Source: Tolypothrix sp. PCC 7712 (GTDB taxonomy: Bacteria > Cyanobacteriota > Cyanobacteriia > Cyanobacteriales > Nostocaceae). Taken from it: a stretch of 64,000 nt of DNA. Below, piece after piece: positions 17,654 through 25,997 of this stretch; positions within the stretch are counted from its first letter, which is position 1; each line of letters begins with the position of its first letter. The notes under the pieces are model-generated. The model was not told where the DNA came from and searched no databases. It was given only the letters and a program-made list of their open reading frames with translations. The translations under genes were made by a program, and so were the position numbers. Location of the stretch: assembly GCF_025860405.1 (NCBI RefSeq), contig NZ_CP063785.1, positions 5,767,390-5,831,389 on the forward strand, read 5' to 3'.

Positions 17654-18658
17654 CTATTTCATTAGGTTTTGTAGGTCTGTTTTTTCTAGCCATTCTTTGG
17701 TAATTTGTAAGCCCTTTTCCAAATCAATTTTTGGTGCATAATTTAAAAGGCTTTGAGCTTTTTCAATTGAACAAGCATAGGGACGAGTCATAAAATCTAT
17801 AGACTCTGGAAGAATATCGGCTTTTTTACGAAATAACTTTTGTCCTTGAGCGCGCAATTTCAAAAATAATTTGATTTCGTCTTTACCAATAGACATGGGT
17901 TCTGGTGAACCAGATATTGCTGCTAAACGGGTAAAATACTCTTTCCAGGAAGTGTTTTCTCCGTCGGTGATATTGAAGATTTCGCCGTAGGTTTCTTTTT
18001 CGATAGCTAGAAAAATAGCATCAATCAAATTATCAACATAGACATGATTGATTACTCCATGCTCATCATTAGCATAGGCGAATAATTTTTGGCGCATAAA
18101 ATGAACCGGACGCGCTACCCAGGGGATACATCCTGGCCCGTAAACATCGCCGGCACGAATTACAATTACACCAAAATCTGGCGGGTTATTGAGTGGTAAT
18201 AATGCAACTTCTGCTTCAATTTTGGTTTGACAGTAGGGGTTGCTTTCTTCAGCTAGCGGCTCGGATTCAGTGACGCGATCGCTATAATTAAACCCATACA
18301 CCAATACGCTAGAAAGATGCACAAAAGTTTTGACACCAGCACTTTTGGCTGCTTTCGCTATTGTGATGGTTCCGTCAACATTCACCTCACGAAAATCTTT
18401 CAGAGGGCCAGCTTCTTGAGCAAGTTGAGCGGTATGTAAAACGATGTCTACTCCTTCACAAGCTTTTTGAGCAGTTTTGGCATCGTTAATTTTACCAACA
18501 ATCACCTCAACGCCTAAATTTTTTGCTTTTGTATCCTGAGTACCAGAACTTTGTAGTCCTTTGACTTTCATTCCCTTGGCTATGGCTAACTCAGCCGCAC
18601 GATAGCCAATAAAATCGTCAATTCCGGTAATCAGAATAGTTTTATTTTCAAAGTTCAT
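17654..18658 (-). CDS. NAD-dependent epimerase/dehydratase (extended SDR)
   Basis: 334 aa Rossmann protein of the extended SDR/GalE-like family. The N-terminal dinucleotide motif reads LITGIDDFIGYRAAELA, where the usual TGxxGFIG has Asp instead of the second Gly. The catalytic Ser and YxxxK are in VHLSSVLVYGF and NPYCQTKIEAE, and VIRAGDVYGPG and NHVYVDNLIDAIF are conserved. It lies between devC and a GT2 gene, the arrangement of all5345 in Anabaena 7120. It probably acts on a nucleotide sugar or on the ketone/alcohol of the glycolipid; which one is not decidable here. Confidence 0.85.
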   Translation of the reverse strand: MNFENKTILITGIDDFIGYRAAELAIAKGMKVKGLQSSGTQDTKAKNLGVEVIVGKINDAKTAQKACEGVDIVLHTAQLAQEAGPLKDFREVNVDGTITIAKAAKSAGVKTFVHLSSVLVYGFNYSDRVTESEPLAEESNPYCQTKIEAEVALLPLNNPPDFGVIVIRAGDVYGPGCIPWVARPVHFMRQKLFAYANDEHGVINHVYVDNLIDAIFLAIEKETYGEIFNITDGENTSWKEYFTRLAAISGSPEPMSIGKDEIKLFLKLRAQGQKLFRKKADILPESIDFMTRPYACSIEKAQSLLNYAPKIDLEKGLQITKEWLEKTDLQNLMK

Positions 18659-18694
18659 AAAGCAGAGATGATTGATGAAGGGAAGTAAAGAAAA

Positions 18695-18740
18695 CTAATG
18701 GTGTTGACTGTTGACTGTTAACTGTTGACTGTCAACTACT
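18695..18740. repeat. GTTGACT heptamers
   Basis: Tandem TGTTGACTGTTAACTG-type units in the gap between devC and the epimerase gene. Confidence 0.6.
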
Positions 18741-18844
18741 TAACAAAGTGATTAGGCAACTAATATGTGTTTAGTTGAGTGTCTATGTGTTGAGAAAATA
18801 ATTTATCTAGCACAGAGGAACAAAGACACCGACAAGAACAAGAA

Positions 18845-20023
18845 TTAGAAAATATCAGCCGGGTCAGCAGAACGTAGTTTGTTGATAGCTAAAGACCCTG
18901 AAGTTAAACACATTAATGTGGCTGATACAAAGACTAATGATGCATTATTAAATGTCATCACAATGGGCAGTTTTGTTGCTTTCATGGCAAAATCATATAA
19001 CAGCACGGAAAAGATAAATCCGGGTATATAACTTAAAACTGCCAATATCAAAGCTTGTTGAAAGACAACATTTAATAAATATCTATTGGCATAACCCATA
19101 GCTTTTAATGTTGCGTAAGCTACGAATTGTGTAGCAATGTTGCTGTAGAGAATTTGGTAAACAATTACTACACCTACCACAGAAGCCATTGTTAGCATTA
19201 AGCTGAGAATAAAACCGATTGGTGTTCTCACAGCCCAATATTGTTTCTCAAAATCAATGAAACCTTGGTATGTAAAAACTTGCACATCATTAGGTAAGGA
19301 TGCTTGTAAATCTTTCAGCACCTTATTAGGGTCTGTACCTGGTTTTAAGGTAATTACACCCACGTCAATCATTTCCGCAGGGCGGGTGTTGGGATTGATT
19401 CTGAGAAAAGTTGAATCGCTAACAATTAAGTTACCATCTACCCCAAAGGAAGGCCCCAAACTGAATAAACCTGCAACTCTAACACGATAACCAATTAAAG
19501 AGTTAAAGGGAAAGATTTCAACAGTTTGTTCGGTCTGACCTTGATCGAATCTTTCTGGAATCGGCCCAAACTCGGAACGTGAATCTCTGTCAAACAGCAT
19601 CATGTCCGTAATTTTGAGCTTATCTAAATTCTCTTCAACCTCTGGGATATTTAAAACAGATCTGCCTGGATCAAACCCAATCACATAAATTGAATATTTC
19701 TCGTTATTTACCGGGTTTTTCAACTTGGCAAATTGCACATACATGGGGCTAACAGACTCAACACCATCAAACCCCAAAGCTTGATATAAACGAGTCCGAG
19801 AAAAGCTTTGATTGGAAGTCAAAGATTTGTATTGAGAACTAACTACAAACAAATCTCCTTTCAAGCTTTGATGTACTGCAGTAGCACTAGAATAAAGTGC
19901 ATCTTGGAAACCTAGCTGAATAAACATCAGCAGCACAATAAAAGCAATCCCCGCTACAGCTACCAGAAAACGAACTTTTTGCTGGACTAATTGTAGCCAT
20001 GCTAAAGGAATCTTAAAATTCAT
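18845..20023 (-). CDS. devC: DevC-type ABC exporter permease
   Basis: 392-aa inner-membrane permease of the DevC/FtsX-MacB type. One N-terminal span (VRFLVAVAGIAFIVLLMFIQ), a large periplasmic domain (residues about 45-265), then three spans (LSLMLTMASVVGVVIVYQIL, ILAVLSYIPGFIFSVLL and VFVSATLMCLTSG). It is paired with a DevB-type adaptor upstream. DevBCA exports heterocyst glycolipids with TolC, and this pair resembles all5346 of Anabaena 7120. No DevA ATPase gene follows; the next gene is the epimerase, so an ATPase must come from elsewhere. Confidence 0.88.
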   Translation of the reverse strand: MNFKIPLAWLQLVQQKVRFLVAVAGIAFIVLLMFIQLGFQDALYSSATAVHQSLKGDLFVVSSQYKSLTSNQSFSRTRLYQALGFDGVESVSPMYVQFAKLKNPVNNEKYSIYVIGFDPGRSVLNIPEVEENLDKLKITDMMLFDRDSRSEFGPIPERFDQGQTEQTVEIFPFNSLIGYRVRVAGLFSLGPSFGVDGNLIVSDSTFLRINPNTRPAEMIDVGVITLKPGTDPNKVLKDLQASLPNDVQVFTYQGFIDFEKQYWAVRTPIGFILSLMLTMASVVGVVIVYQILYSNIATQFVAYATLKAMGYANRYLLNVVFQQALILAVLSYIPGFIFSVLLYDFAMKATKLPIVMTFNNASLVFVSATLMCLTSGSLAINKLRSADPADIF

Positions 20024-20034
20024 GAATTTTTGTC

Positions 20035-20128
20035 ATTTGTCATTTGTCATTGGTCATTTGTCATTGGTCATTTGTCATTGGTCAGTTGATTGTTGACCGT
20101 TGACTGTTGACCGTTGACTGTTGACTAA
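20035..20128. repeat. CATTTGT / GTTGACC heptamers between devB and devC
   Basis: TGTCATTTGTCATTGGTCAT-type units followed by TTGACCGTTGACTG units fill most of the 101-base gap between the two genes. Confidence 0.75.
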
Positions 20129-21330
20129 ATATGAATTGCTACATCCACTTGTAAGTTGGTGAGGCGTGATACCTTGGCACTTTCTTTTGGATCGTCTATG
20201 CAGATTTTGACTTCAATAATTTTGCGATCGGTGTCGGAACTGGGGTTGAGGCTGAAGATACTTTGCTTCTCAACTTGCCAACCTACATTTTCCACGGTTC
20301 CCTGCAATTTTCCTACAATGGCTGGGCTGGTAATGGTCACTTTTTGACCTTTACGCACTTTTTGAATATCGGTTTGGTAGACTTCTGCAACTACATACAT
20401 TTGAGATATGTTACCTATCTCAGCAAAGCCGGAAGTAGCAATTACTTCGCCGGTTCTGGCATGAATTTTTAAAATTGTGCCGTCGATGGGCGATTTGATA
20501 TAAGTTAAATCGAGGTCGGCTTTTGCTTGTTTGACTGCAGTTGTAGCACTTCTAACTTGGGTTTGTGCTACTTCTACATCTACAGGACGTACTTCTTTGA
20601 CACTGCTAAGTTGCGATTGTGCTTGTTTAATTTGGCTTTGCAAGGTATCTTGAGTACGTTTTTTGGTGGCTTTGGCTTCTTCCAGCTGCTGTTGTGCAGT
20701 TTTGAGTTGCAGTGCTTTGCTATCGCCTACAGAAGCTGCGATCGCACCTTGTTTGAACAATTGCTGATAGCGATCGTTTTCGGTTTTGGCATTTTCTACC
20801 TGCGCCTGGAGACGTGCAATTGTGGCTTCTTGGGTTGCAACATCTCCTTTTAATTGGGATTGTAAGCTGGCGATTGTTGCTTTTTGCGCGTCAATATCTC
20901 CAGTTTTCGCACCAGATTTTACCTGCGCTAGTTGGGCTTTGGCTACTTGCAGTTTATCTAAAGCTTGTTGCAAAGCTGCTGTCGCACGATTGTAATCTTC
21001 CAGGTAAGCCAAAACTTGTCCAGCCTGTACCTTATCTCCTTCCTTAACCAAGAGTTTTTCAACTCGTACACCGTTAATGGAATTAGGTGCAGACAAATAA
21101 GTAATTTCGCCTTCCGGCTGTAAACGTCCTAAAGCCGTAATCGCAACTTTTGCAGGCGCAGGTTTTGTGGGGGTATTAGTTGGGCGAGTGTAAAGATTAG
21201 AGCGAAAGAATAATGTTGATAAACCGTAAAAAGATGCTAACCCAGTAGCTAAGATGACAGAAACTCCTAAAACAATTTGCCACCGATGAATAGGTTTAGA
21301 GAATAACGGATTTTCTTTGTTTGCTGTCAT
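20125..21330 (-). CDS. devB: DevB-type membrane-fusion (HlyD-like) protein
   Basis: 401-aa periplasmic adaptor. An N-terminal membrane anchor (WQIVLGVSVILATGLASFYG) is followed by a barrel/lipoyl half (PNSINGVRVEKLLVKEGDKV) and a long coiled-coil hairpin (residues about 120-260: LQQALDKLQVAKAQLAQVKS and EEAKATKKRTQDTLQSQIKQ). The second lipoyl half (DLTYIKSPIDGTILKIHART) and a C-terminal barrel complete it. It would bridge the DevC permease to a TolC-like outer-membrane channel. First gene of the minus-strand set leading to hglT; resembles all5347 of Anabaena 7120. Confidence 0.88.
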   Translation of the reverse strand: MTANKENPLFSKPIHRWQIVLGVSVILATGLASFYGLSTLFFRSNLYTRPTNTPTKPAPAKVAITALGRLQPEGEITYLSAPNSINGVRVEKLLVKEGDKVQAGQVLAYLEDYNRATAALQQALDKLQVAKAQLAQVKSGAKTGDIDAQKATIASLQSQLKGDVATQEATIARLQAQVENAKTENDRYQQLFKQGAIAASVGDSKALQLKTAQQQLEEAKATKKRTQDTLQSQIKQAQSQLSSVKEVRPVDVEVAQTQVRSATTAVKQAKADLDLTYIKSPIDGTILKIHARTGEVIATSGFAEIGNISQMYVVAEVYQTDIQKVRKGQKVTITSPAIVGKLQGTVENVGWQVEKQSIFSLNPSSDTDRKIIEVKICIDDPKESAKVSRLTNLQVDVAIHI

Positions 21331-21753
21331 ATTTTTATTCCAGTTTTGCTGTGTCGGGGGAATAATTTAAAGGTCTATCTCACTTGATTACATTCGACTT
21401 ATCCCACTTTATGCTGTTTAAACTCAGTCTAAAAGTTCAGGATGATATGAAGTAAATTAATTGGTAGATTACTTGTCCAATATTAGAAAAATCAGTATAT
21501 TAACTACTAATTTTTATTTCTTCTTAAGTATTTTCATCCTTCATCCTTCATTGGACTAGCAGGCATGGAATAAGTCTGATTAGTTGTAGGTAATTTTTTT
21601 ACGCTTTTTTAGGTTAGAAAGATAATTCGTTACAAGCCGATATTCTCCGTGTAGAAGCACTCAATATGAATTAAAGCAACGCCAATAATGTCTTTAAAAC
21701 CCAGCAAGGTACAAGGATTTATCAAGTAGAGTATATCTGGGCAAGGCAGTGCC

Positions 21754-21941
21754 TATAGGTGTCAACTTCAGCTAAAAGCGATAGGGTGGGCGTTGTACAA
21801 ATACCTCGCGCCCTCATCCCCTAACCCTTCTCCCTCAGGGAGAAGGGGAATTGAATCTCTTGCTCCCCTCTCCCTGAGGGGCTGGGGGTGAGGGCGAAAC
21901 CTTTCACAAGAGCGGGTTTCACGTTAAATTGACATCACTGG
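21754..21941. mobile_element. MITE-like element, family A (inverted)
   Basis: 188 bases with GGTGTCAACTT at the left and AAATTGACATCAC at the right; the body has the CCCTCATCCCCTAACCC / GGGGTGAGGGCG arms. The 8-base flanks GCAGTGCC and GTACTGCC agree at six positions, so they look like an old target duplication in a family B-like palindrome. Confidence 0.65.
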
Positions 21942-22356
21942 GTACTGCCGTGTCCCTACACCTCGCCATATCAATGTTGTACTCTTGCATCTGTTGCTGA
22001 ATGGTGTTGATTGCTCAAAGCCTTAAATCAACTGGTTTTATACTCAGCACTTGGCTATAGATATGCAAACTAAATGTGGTTTAGCTGAATTGCTAATTAC
22101 GCTACTACTAAGCATCCTTAGTTTTATCTTCTATAGCCAACAAATTCCAGAACTTAAGAATTAAGTAGCGCTAGCAACAAAAAATCTCCCAAATAATGTA
22201 GCGCTGATTGATATGACTAGAAAACTCGGATAAAGCTTTGTTAAAGTATTGCAAAAACACTTTAGCTTGTCAATCAGTTTTCACGGTCTAATTTGTTATT
22301 GAATCTCCATAATATCTCGAACAAATGACGAGGAAACGATTAATATACACTAAGTA

Positions 22357-22490
22357 ATACCAATTCAAATAATGTTTGCGACAGATAAATTCTTTGTAAG
22401 GGCACGGCATCCTCAATCTTTTGGCATATCAAATATCTTACTGGTGCCGTGCCCCTACTCATCTGTCGCGTTCTTTTTTCAAAATGGTAT
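22357..22490. mobile_element. MITE-like element, family B
   Basis: Begins ATACCAATTCAAATAATG and ends CAAAATGGTAT, with inner inverted TGCGACAGAT / ATCTGTCGCG and GGGCACGGCA / TGCCGTGCCC. No coding capacity. Confidence 0.75.
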
Positions 22491-22594
22491 AATTTTCCTC
22501 ATTTAGCTCTTAGATATTATGGCTAATCAACTCACATTAATATTATCAATCAATTACTGTTAATTCATTTGTGTACCATTAGACAGTCTGGGGA

Positions 22595-22720
22595 AATTTG
22601 GGACTGGGGATTGGGTATTGGGGACTGGGGATTGGGGACTGGGAGATATTCCAATTACTCATTACTCATTACTCATTACTCATTACCCATGCCCCATGCC
22701 CAATGCCCCATGCCCCTTGA
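22595..22720. repeat. Composite STRR cassette (inverted orientation)
   Basis: GGGACTGGGGATT units, the GGGAGATATTCCAATTA joiner, ATTACTC heptamers, then CCATGCC units: the reverse-complement order of the cassettes at 12802 and 14409. Confidence 0.8.
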
Positions 22721-22780
22721 CTATTGATATCTTAATGCTATGGTTGGTGTTTTGACTGGCTGCACTGAAGAACAGTAGTT

Positions 22781-24112
22781 ATGCCTATTGTGCCAATAAA
22801 TCAGATTCTCGTTGGTTGCAATCGTCGCCCAATTAAGGGTGATAAGGTGAATGAGTTGAAGGAATCAATTAAGGCTAATGGTCTGTTGAATCCGATTACG
22901 GTGGATCAAAAGCTGAATTTGATTGCAGGATTGCATCGGTTGACGGCTTGTAAGCTGTTGGGGTTAGATGCGATCGCGTGTAATATTGTGACTTACCAAA
23001 ATGCAGAACAAGCGCGGTTAGCGGAAATTGATGAGAATTTAATCCGCAATGAGCTAGAACCGCTAGAACGCTCGGAATTATGGTTAGAACGCGATCGCAT
23101 TTTGGAACGCATGGGATTGCGGGCGAAGGCGGGAGATAATCAACACACTCTCAAAGGTGGTGAAATGATTTCACTACCTGCAAAACGAACTGTGGAGTTA
23201 GCCAAGGAAGCTGGTTACTCTGAGCGCACTTTTCAGCATGGAAAGCAGATTGCGAAAGGGATTCACCCCGATGTCAAACAAATGATTAAGGGAACTGCGA
23301 TCGCAGAAAGTCCCACGGCTTTATTAAAAATAGCTAGAGCTGGTAGTCAGGAACGCGCTTTAGCAGAAGCCGCACAACAGGCGTTGGAATTAGCCCAGAC
23401 GCAAGGAGATATCCAAGCAGCACAAAGACAAGCAAAACTGCTAACTGAGGCGCGAAATCAGCAAAAAGATTTACAGATTTTAGCCTACAACAGTGCTTTG
23501 GCTGAGAAAGAAACAAAGTTACTGCTCAAAAAAAACCAGCGTCCCTCAGAAGAGTCAGGCGAGAAATTAGCGAACTCAGCTATCAAGGTGACAGTGGGCG
23601 AGCAATGGATGCTGGGGAGACATTTGGTATATTGTGGCGATACTTCCAAGCAGGATTTCATGAACCTGCTACCCTCAGATGCAGCATTGGCGATCGCAAC
23701 TTTTTCCTCAACTTGGAACCATAATTATTTGGCTGGGGAAGCGCGGGTTGTAGCAGTACTGCGATCGCAAGGGCAGATTTACGAATTCTATAGGCACAAT
23801 CAAATGCCTTTTCAGTACGAATTACTATTAGGAAATATCTATGTAGGGATTTTCTCTCATCAATCTCTATCCCAGCCCCAAACAGCAATTAATCTTGAAG
23901 GTGTAGAAGCAATTGTCAATTACTTAATTAATTTATATACCAGTCCCAATAATTTTGTAATTGCGCCTTTTATGGGGAATGGTGAAGTTCTAATTGCTTG
24001 CGATCGCATGGGGCGAATTTGTTTTATCGGTGATGAAAATGAAGAGTTGATTAGCCGGGGAATTGGGCGCTGGGAGAAGTGGACAGGAAAGCGATGTCAG
24101 AAAATGGGATGA
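22781..24112 (+). CDS. ParB-like N-terminal domain fused to a degenerate DNA methylase-like domain
   Basis: 443 aa. Residues 1-100 are a ParB/Srx-type domain (PINQILVGCNRRPIKGDKV, LNLIAGLHRLTACKLLG with the GxHR-type motif, NLIRNELEPLERSELW), followed by a helix-turn-helix/coiled region with KEAGYSERTFQHGKQIAKG. Residues about 265-443 resemble a beta-class N4/N6 adenine methylase: IAPFMGNGEVLIACDRMGR and GIGRWEKWTGK. The catalytic DPPY expected after VYCGDTSKQDFMNLL is absent (AALAIATFSS instead), so methylation is unlikely. Such fusions occur in phages, plasmids and cyanobacterial chromosomes. Role here unknown. Confidence 0.75.
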   Translation: MPIVPINQILVGCNRRPIKGDKVNELKESIKANGLLNPITVDQKLNLIAGLHRLTACKLLGLDAIACNIVTYQNAEQARLAEIDENLIRNELEPLERSELWLERDRILERMGLRAKAGDNQHTLKGGEMISLPAKRTVELAKEAGYSERTFQHGKQIAKGIHPDVKQMIKGTAIAESPTALLKIARAGSQERALAEAAQQALELAQTQGDIQAAQRQAKLLTEARNQQKDLQILAYNSALAEKETKLLLKKNQRPSEESGEKLANSAIKVTVGEQWMLGRHLVYCGDTSKQDFMNLLPSDAALAIATFSSTWNHNYLAGEARVVAVLRSQGQIYEFYRHNQMPFQYELLLGNIYVGIFSHQSLSQPQTAINLEGVEAIVNYLINLYTSPNNFVIAPFMGNGEVLIACDRMGRICFIGDENEELISRGIGRWEKWTGKRCQKMG

Positions 24113-24168
24113 TAAAGGACGGAGAGTCTAGCATTGCTCAGTTCCCCTTCTCCCTGAGGGAGAAGGGG

Positions 24169-24702
24169 TTAGGGGATGAGGGCTTGAGCAATTGTATATA
24201 AAACTGACTCGATATCATTAAATATTTGCTCATTACTAAAGCGAATAACAGTAAATTGATGAGATAGCAACCAGTTTTCTCTAATATAATCTTCAGTTTG
24301 CTGACTTGCATGAATACTACCATCTACCTCGATAATTAGTAATTTTTCGTGACAATAAAAATCAACAATATATCTATCAATATTATGTTGTCTGCGAAAT
24401 TTTTTATTTAATAAACGTCGATTTCTTAAACATTCCCACAATATTGTTTCTGCTGGTGTTTCTTGTTTTCTTAATTCGCGAGCGCGTTCTAATAATACAT
24501 CGGGAATTTGTCGGTTGTTACCTGCTAATTGTGCAATTTCTGCCCTCACCCCTAGCCCCTCTCCCTCAGGGAGAGGGGGATAAGAGTTATTTTTATATTT
24601 TTGTTGATTCTCTTGTTCCTGTTCTTTTTCCTTACTCCCTCTCCCACAGGGAGAGGGTAGGGGTGAGGGTTCATATTCCATAATAAAACGTGAATTGACC
24701 AA
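24169..24702 (-). CDS. DUF559 domain (putative endonuclease-like) protein
   Basis: 177 aa. The C-terminal half is a DUF559/very-short-patch-repair-like fold: ETILWECLRNRRLLNKKFRR, YIVDFYCHEKLLIIEVDGS and WLLSHQFTVIRFSNEQI. The acidic residues in VDFYC and EVDG match the PD-(D/E)XK-like core. The N-terminal approximately 55 residues come from GC-rich palindromic repeats (PSPLPSPCGRG, PPLPEGEGLGVRA), and the final residues overlap another repeat at the 3' end. The true start may be further in. DUF559 genes are common accessory genes in cyanobacteria; function unproven. Confidence 0.75.
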   Translation of the reverse strand: MVNSRFIMEYEPSPLPSPCGRGSKEKEQEQENQQKYKNNSYPPLPEGEGLGVRAEIAQLAGNNRQIPDVLLERARELRKQETPAETILWECLRNRRLLNKKFRRQHNIDRYIVDFYCHEKLLIIEVDGSIHASQQTEDYIRENWLLSHQFTVIRFSNEQIFNDIESVLYTIAQALIP

Positions 24703-24712
24703 CAGTCTTATT

Positions 24713-25144
24713 CTATGCGCTAAGACTCGCGCTTTTACTATTATTATCTAATGCTTGTTGGGCAACATTTTTCATGCGGCTCGACCTCATTTTGCGGACG
24801 CGTTCGCCCTTGGCGTTGGCGAAGCCATCGCTATCTCGAACACCACCTGCTGTTTCATATTGAGGGCTATCTGTGCCGTACTTAATAGCAATTAGCATTA
24901 GCATTTTTTGAGAAAGTTTATTCAAATTTTTCTCCATCTCTTCAACTTCAGTTAAAGAAGAATCAGCTAAAGCCAGAGCGTTATTATGAACCTCAAGTTT
25001 ATTACGTAACTGTTCCATTGACTCTAGCAGTTTGTCCAGACTATAATCATCATCCAGTTTCAGACTTGGATCGATCAATTTCATCCCATCTGCTCTTGAC
25101 TTAACTTTTTCTAAAACGCTGGATTTACGTTTTTTGCGACTCAT
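24713..25144 (-). CDS. Hypothetical coiled-coil protein
   Basis: 143 aa, family not recognised. A basic N-terminus (MSRKKRKSSVLEKVKSR) precedes a charged helical part (DKLLESMEQLRNKLEVHNN and LTEVEEMEKNLNKLSQKML, about residues 35-85) that suggests a coiled coil. The stretch YGTDSPQYETAGG follows. Near residues 100-116 the DSDGFANAKGERVRKMR segment is encoded by a GGCTTCGCCAACGCC-type palindromic repeat (about 24785-24835), probably an in-frame insertion. It lies 10 bases upstream of the DUF559 gene on the same strand, so the two may be co-transcribed. Confidence 0.6.
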   Translation of the reverse strand: MSRKKRKSSVLEKVKSRADGMKLIDPSLKLDDDYSLDKLLESMEQLRNKLEVHNNALALADSSLTEVEEMEKNLNKLSQKMLMLIAIKYGTDSPQYETAGGVRDSDGFANAKGERVRKMRSSRMKNVAQQALDNNSKSASLSA

Positions 25145-25314
25145 AAATTTGCCCCGGTTAAATAATTCTAAACATAGCTTGCCTTAATTAAATCGAAATC
25201 TGGTTCAGCATAAATAGCAGTTTTTGAACATATAATTTTCAGCTAATATCAGTAATATTTCGGTATTTAATTACAAAGAAAGGCAGAAGGAAAGAAGTAT
25301 TAATAAAAACTTTA

Positions 25315-25392
25315 GTAGGGTGTGTTGTCGCGCAGCGCAACGCACCGTCAAGAATCTCAGGTGCGCGATTCCTATGGCATAACACACCCTTG
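25315..25392. repeat. GTGTGTTGTCGCGC..GCGCAACGCACC palindromic repeat
   Basis: A TAGGGTGTGTTGTCGCGCAG unit and a matching CATAACACACCCT partner flank this stretch. The same repeat occurs near 10480, 16040, 29800 and 30385. Confidence 0.6.
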
Positions 25393-25395
25393 TAT

Positions 25396-25689
25396 ATTGA
25401 GTTGAGCAAAGCCGCTACTGAGTTGAACAAAGCCACTATTGAGTTGAGCAAAGCCACTATTGAGTTGAGCAAAGCCACTATTGAGTTGAGAATAGCCACT
25501 ATTGAGTTGAGCAAAGCCGCTATTGAGTTGAGAATAGCCACTACTGAGTTGAGGAAAGCCGCTATTGAGTTGAGAATAGCCACTACTGAATTGAGAATAG
25601 CCACTACTGAATTGAGAATAGCCACTACTGAATTGAGAATAGCCACTACTGAGTTGAGGAAAGCCGCTATTGAGTTGAGAATAGCCACT
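25396..25689. repeat. 21-bp minisatellite, 14 units, open in several frames
   Basis: Fourteen consecutive 21-base units of the type ATTGAGTTGAGCAAAGCCAC(T), without length change. Variants are AGC AAA, AGA ATA or AGG AAA in the centre, plus ATT/ACT and ACT/GCT changes. Because 21 is a multiple of three and the units contain no stops, long frames exist on both strands. They encode heptads (IELSKAT on plus; LNSVVAI or SQFSSGY on minus). Both flanks are intergenic repeats, and no ribosome binding site or convincing start is seen, so I call it DNA repeat rather than gene. Confidence 0.85.
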
Positions 25690-25720
25690 ATCGTTAAGCC
25701 AATAGTGGCTTCTGTTGTTA

Positions 25721-25882
25721 GCGGGCGTTGTACAAATACCTCGCGCCCTCATCCCCTAACCCCTTCTCCCTCAGGGAGAAGGGGAATTAAATCTCTTGCC
25801 CCCCTCTCCCGGTGGGAGAGGGGCTGGGGGTGAGGGCGAAACCCTGCAACCAAGCGGCTTTCACCTTAAATTGACACAAATA
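25721..25882. mobile_element. Family A element, partial
   Basis: Contains GCGGGCGTTGTACAAATACC, the CCCTCATCCCCTAACCCC / GGGGGTGAGGGCG arms and a right end TTAAATTGACACAAAT. The left end is missing, cut at the minisatellite flank. Right of it is GGCACTGCCATGCCCTCTAG, as in family B. Confidence 0.65.
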
Positions 25883-25997
25883 GGCACTGCCATGCCCTCT
25901 AGAATATAAGGAAACGCGATCGCCTAGCATCTTTACGTAATTCACCCTAAACAGCTTGTATCATCTAAAGTAAGCTTCTACACCCAAACCGCCGGCT

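Larger units (their letters stand above)
21331..22780. other. Repeat-rich spacer, no intact gene
   Basis: Upstream region of devB on one side and of the ParB-like gene on the other. Holds a family A element (21754-21941), a family B element (22357-22490) and a composite STRR cassette (22595-22720). The remaining AT-rich DNA shows no recognisable coding sequence. Confidence 0.6.

Noticed and set aside
22781..24112. Functional restriction-modification methylase
   Set aside because: The catalytic DPPY motif is missing from the methylase-like part.
25239..25833. Protein-coding genes over the 21-bp repeat (three overlapping frames on two strands)
   Set aside because: All frames are open only because the unit is 21 bases without stops; flanks are MITE and palindromic repeats and no ribosome site is seen.
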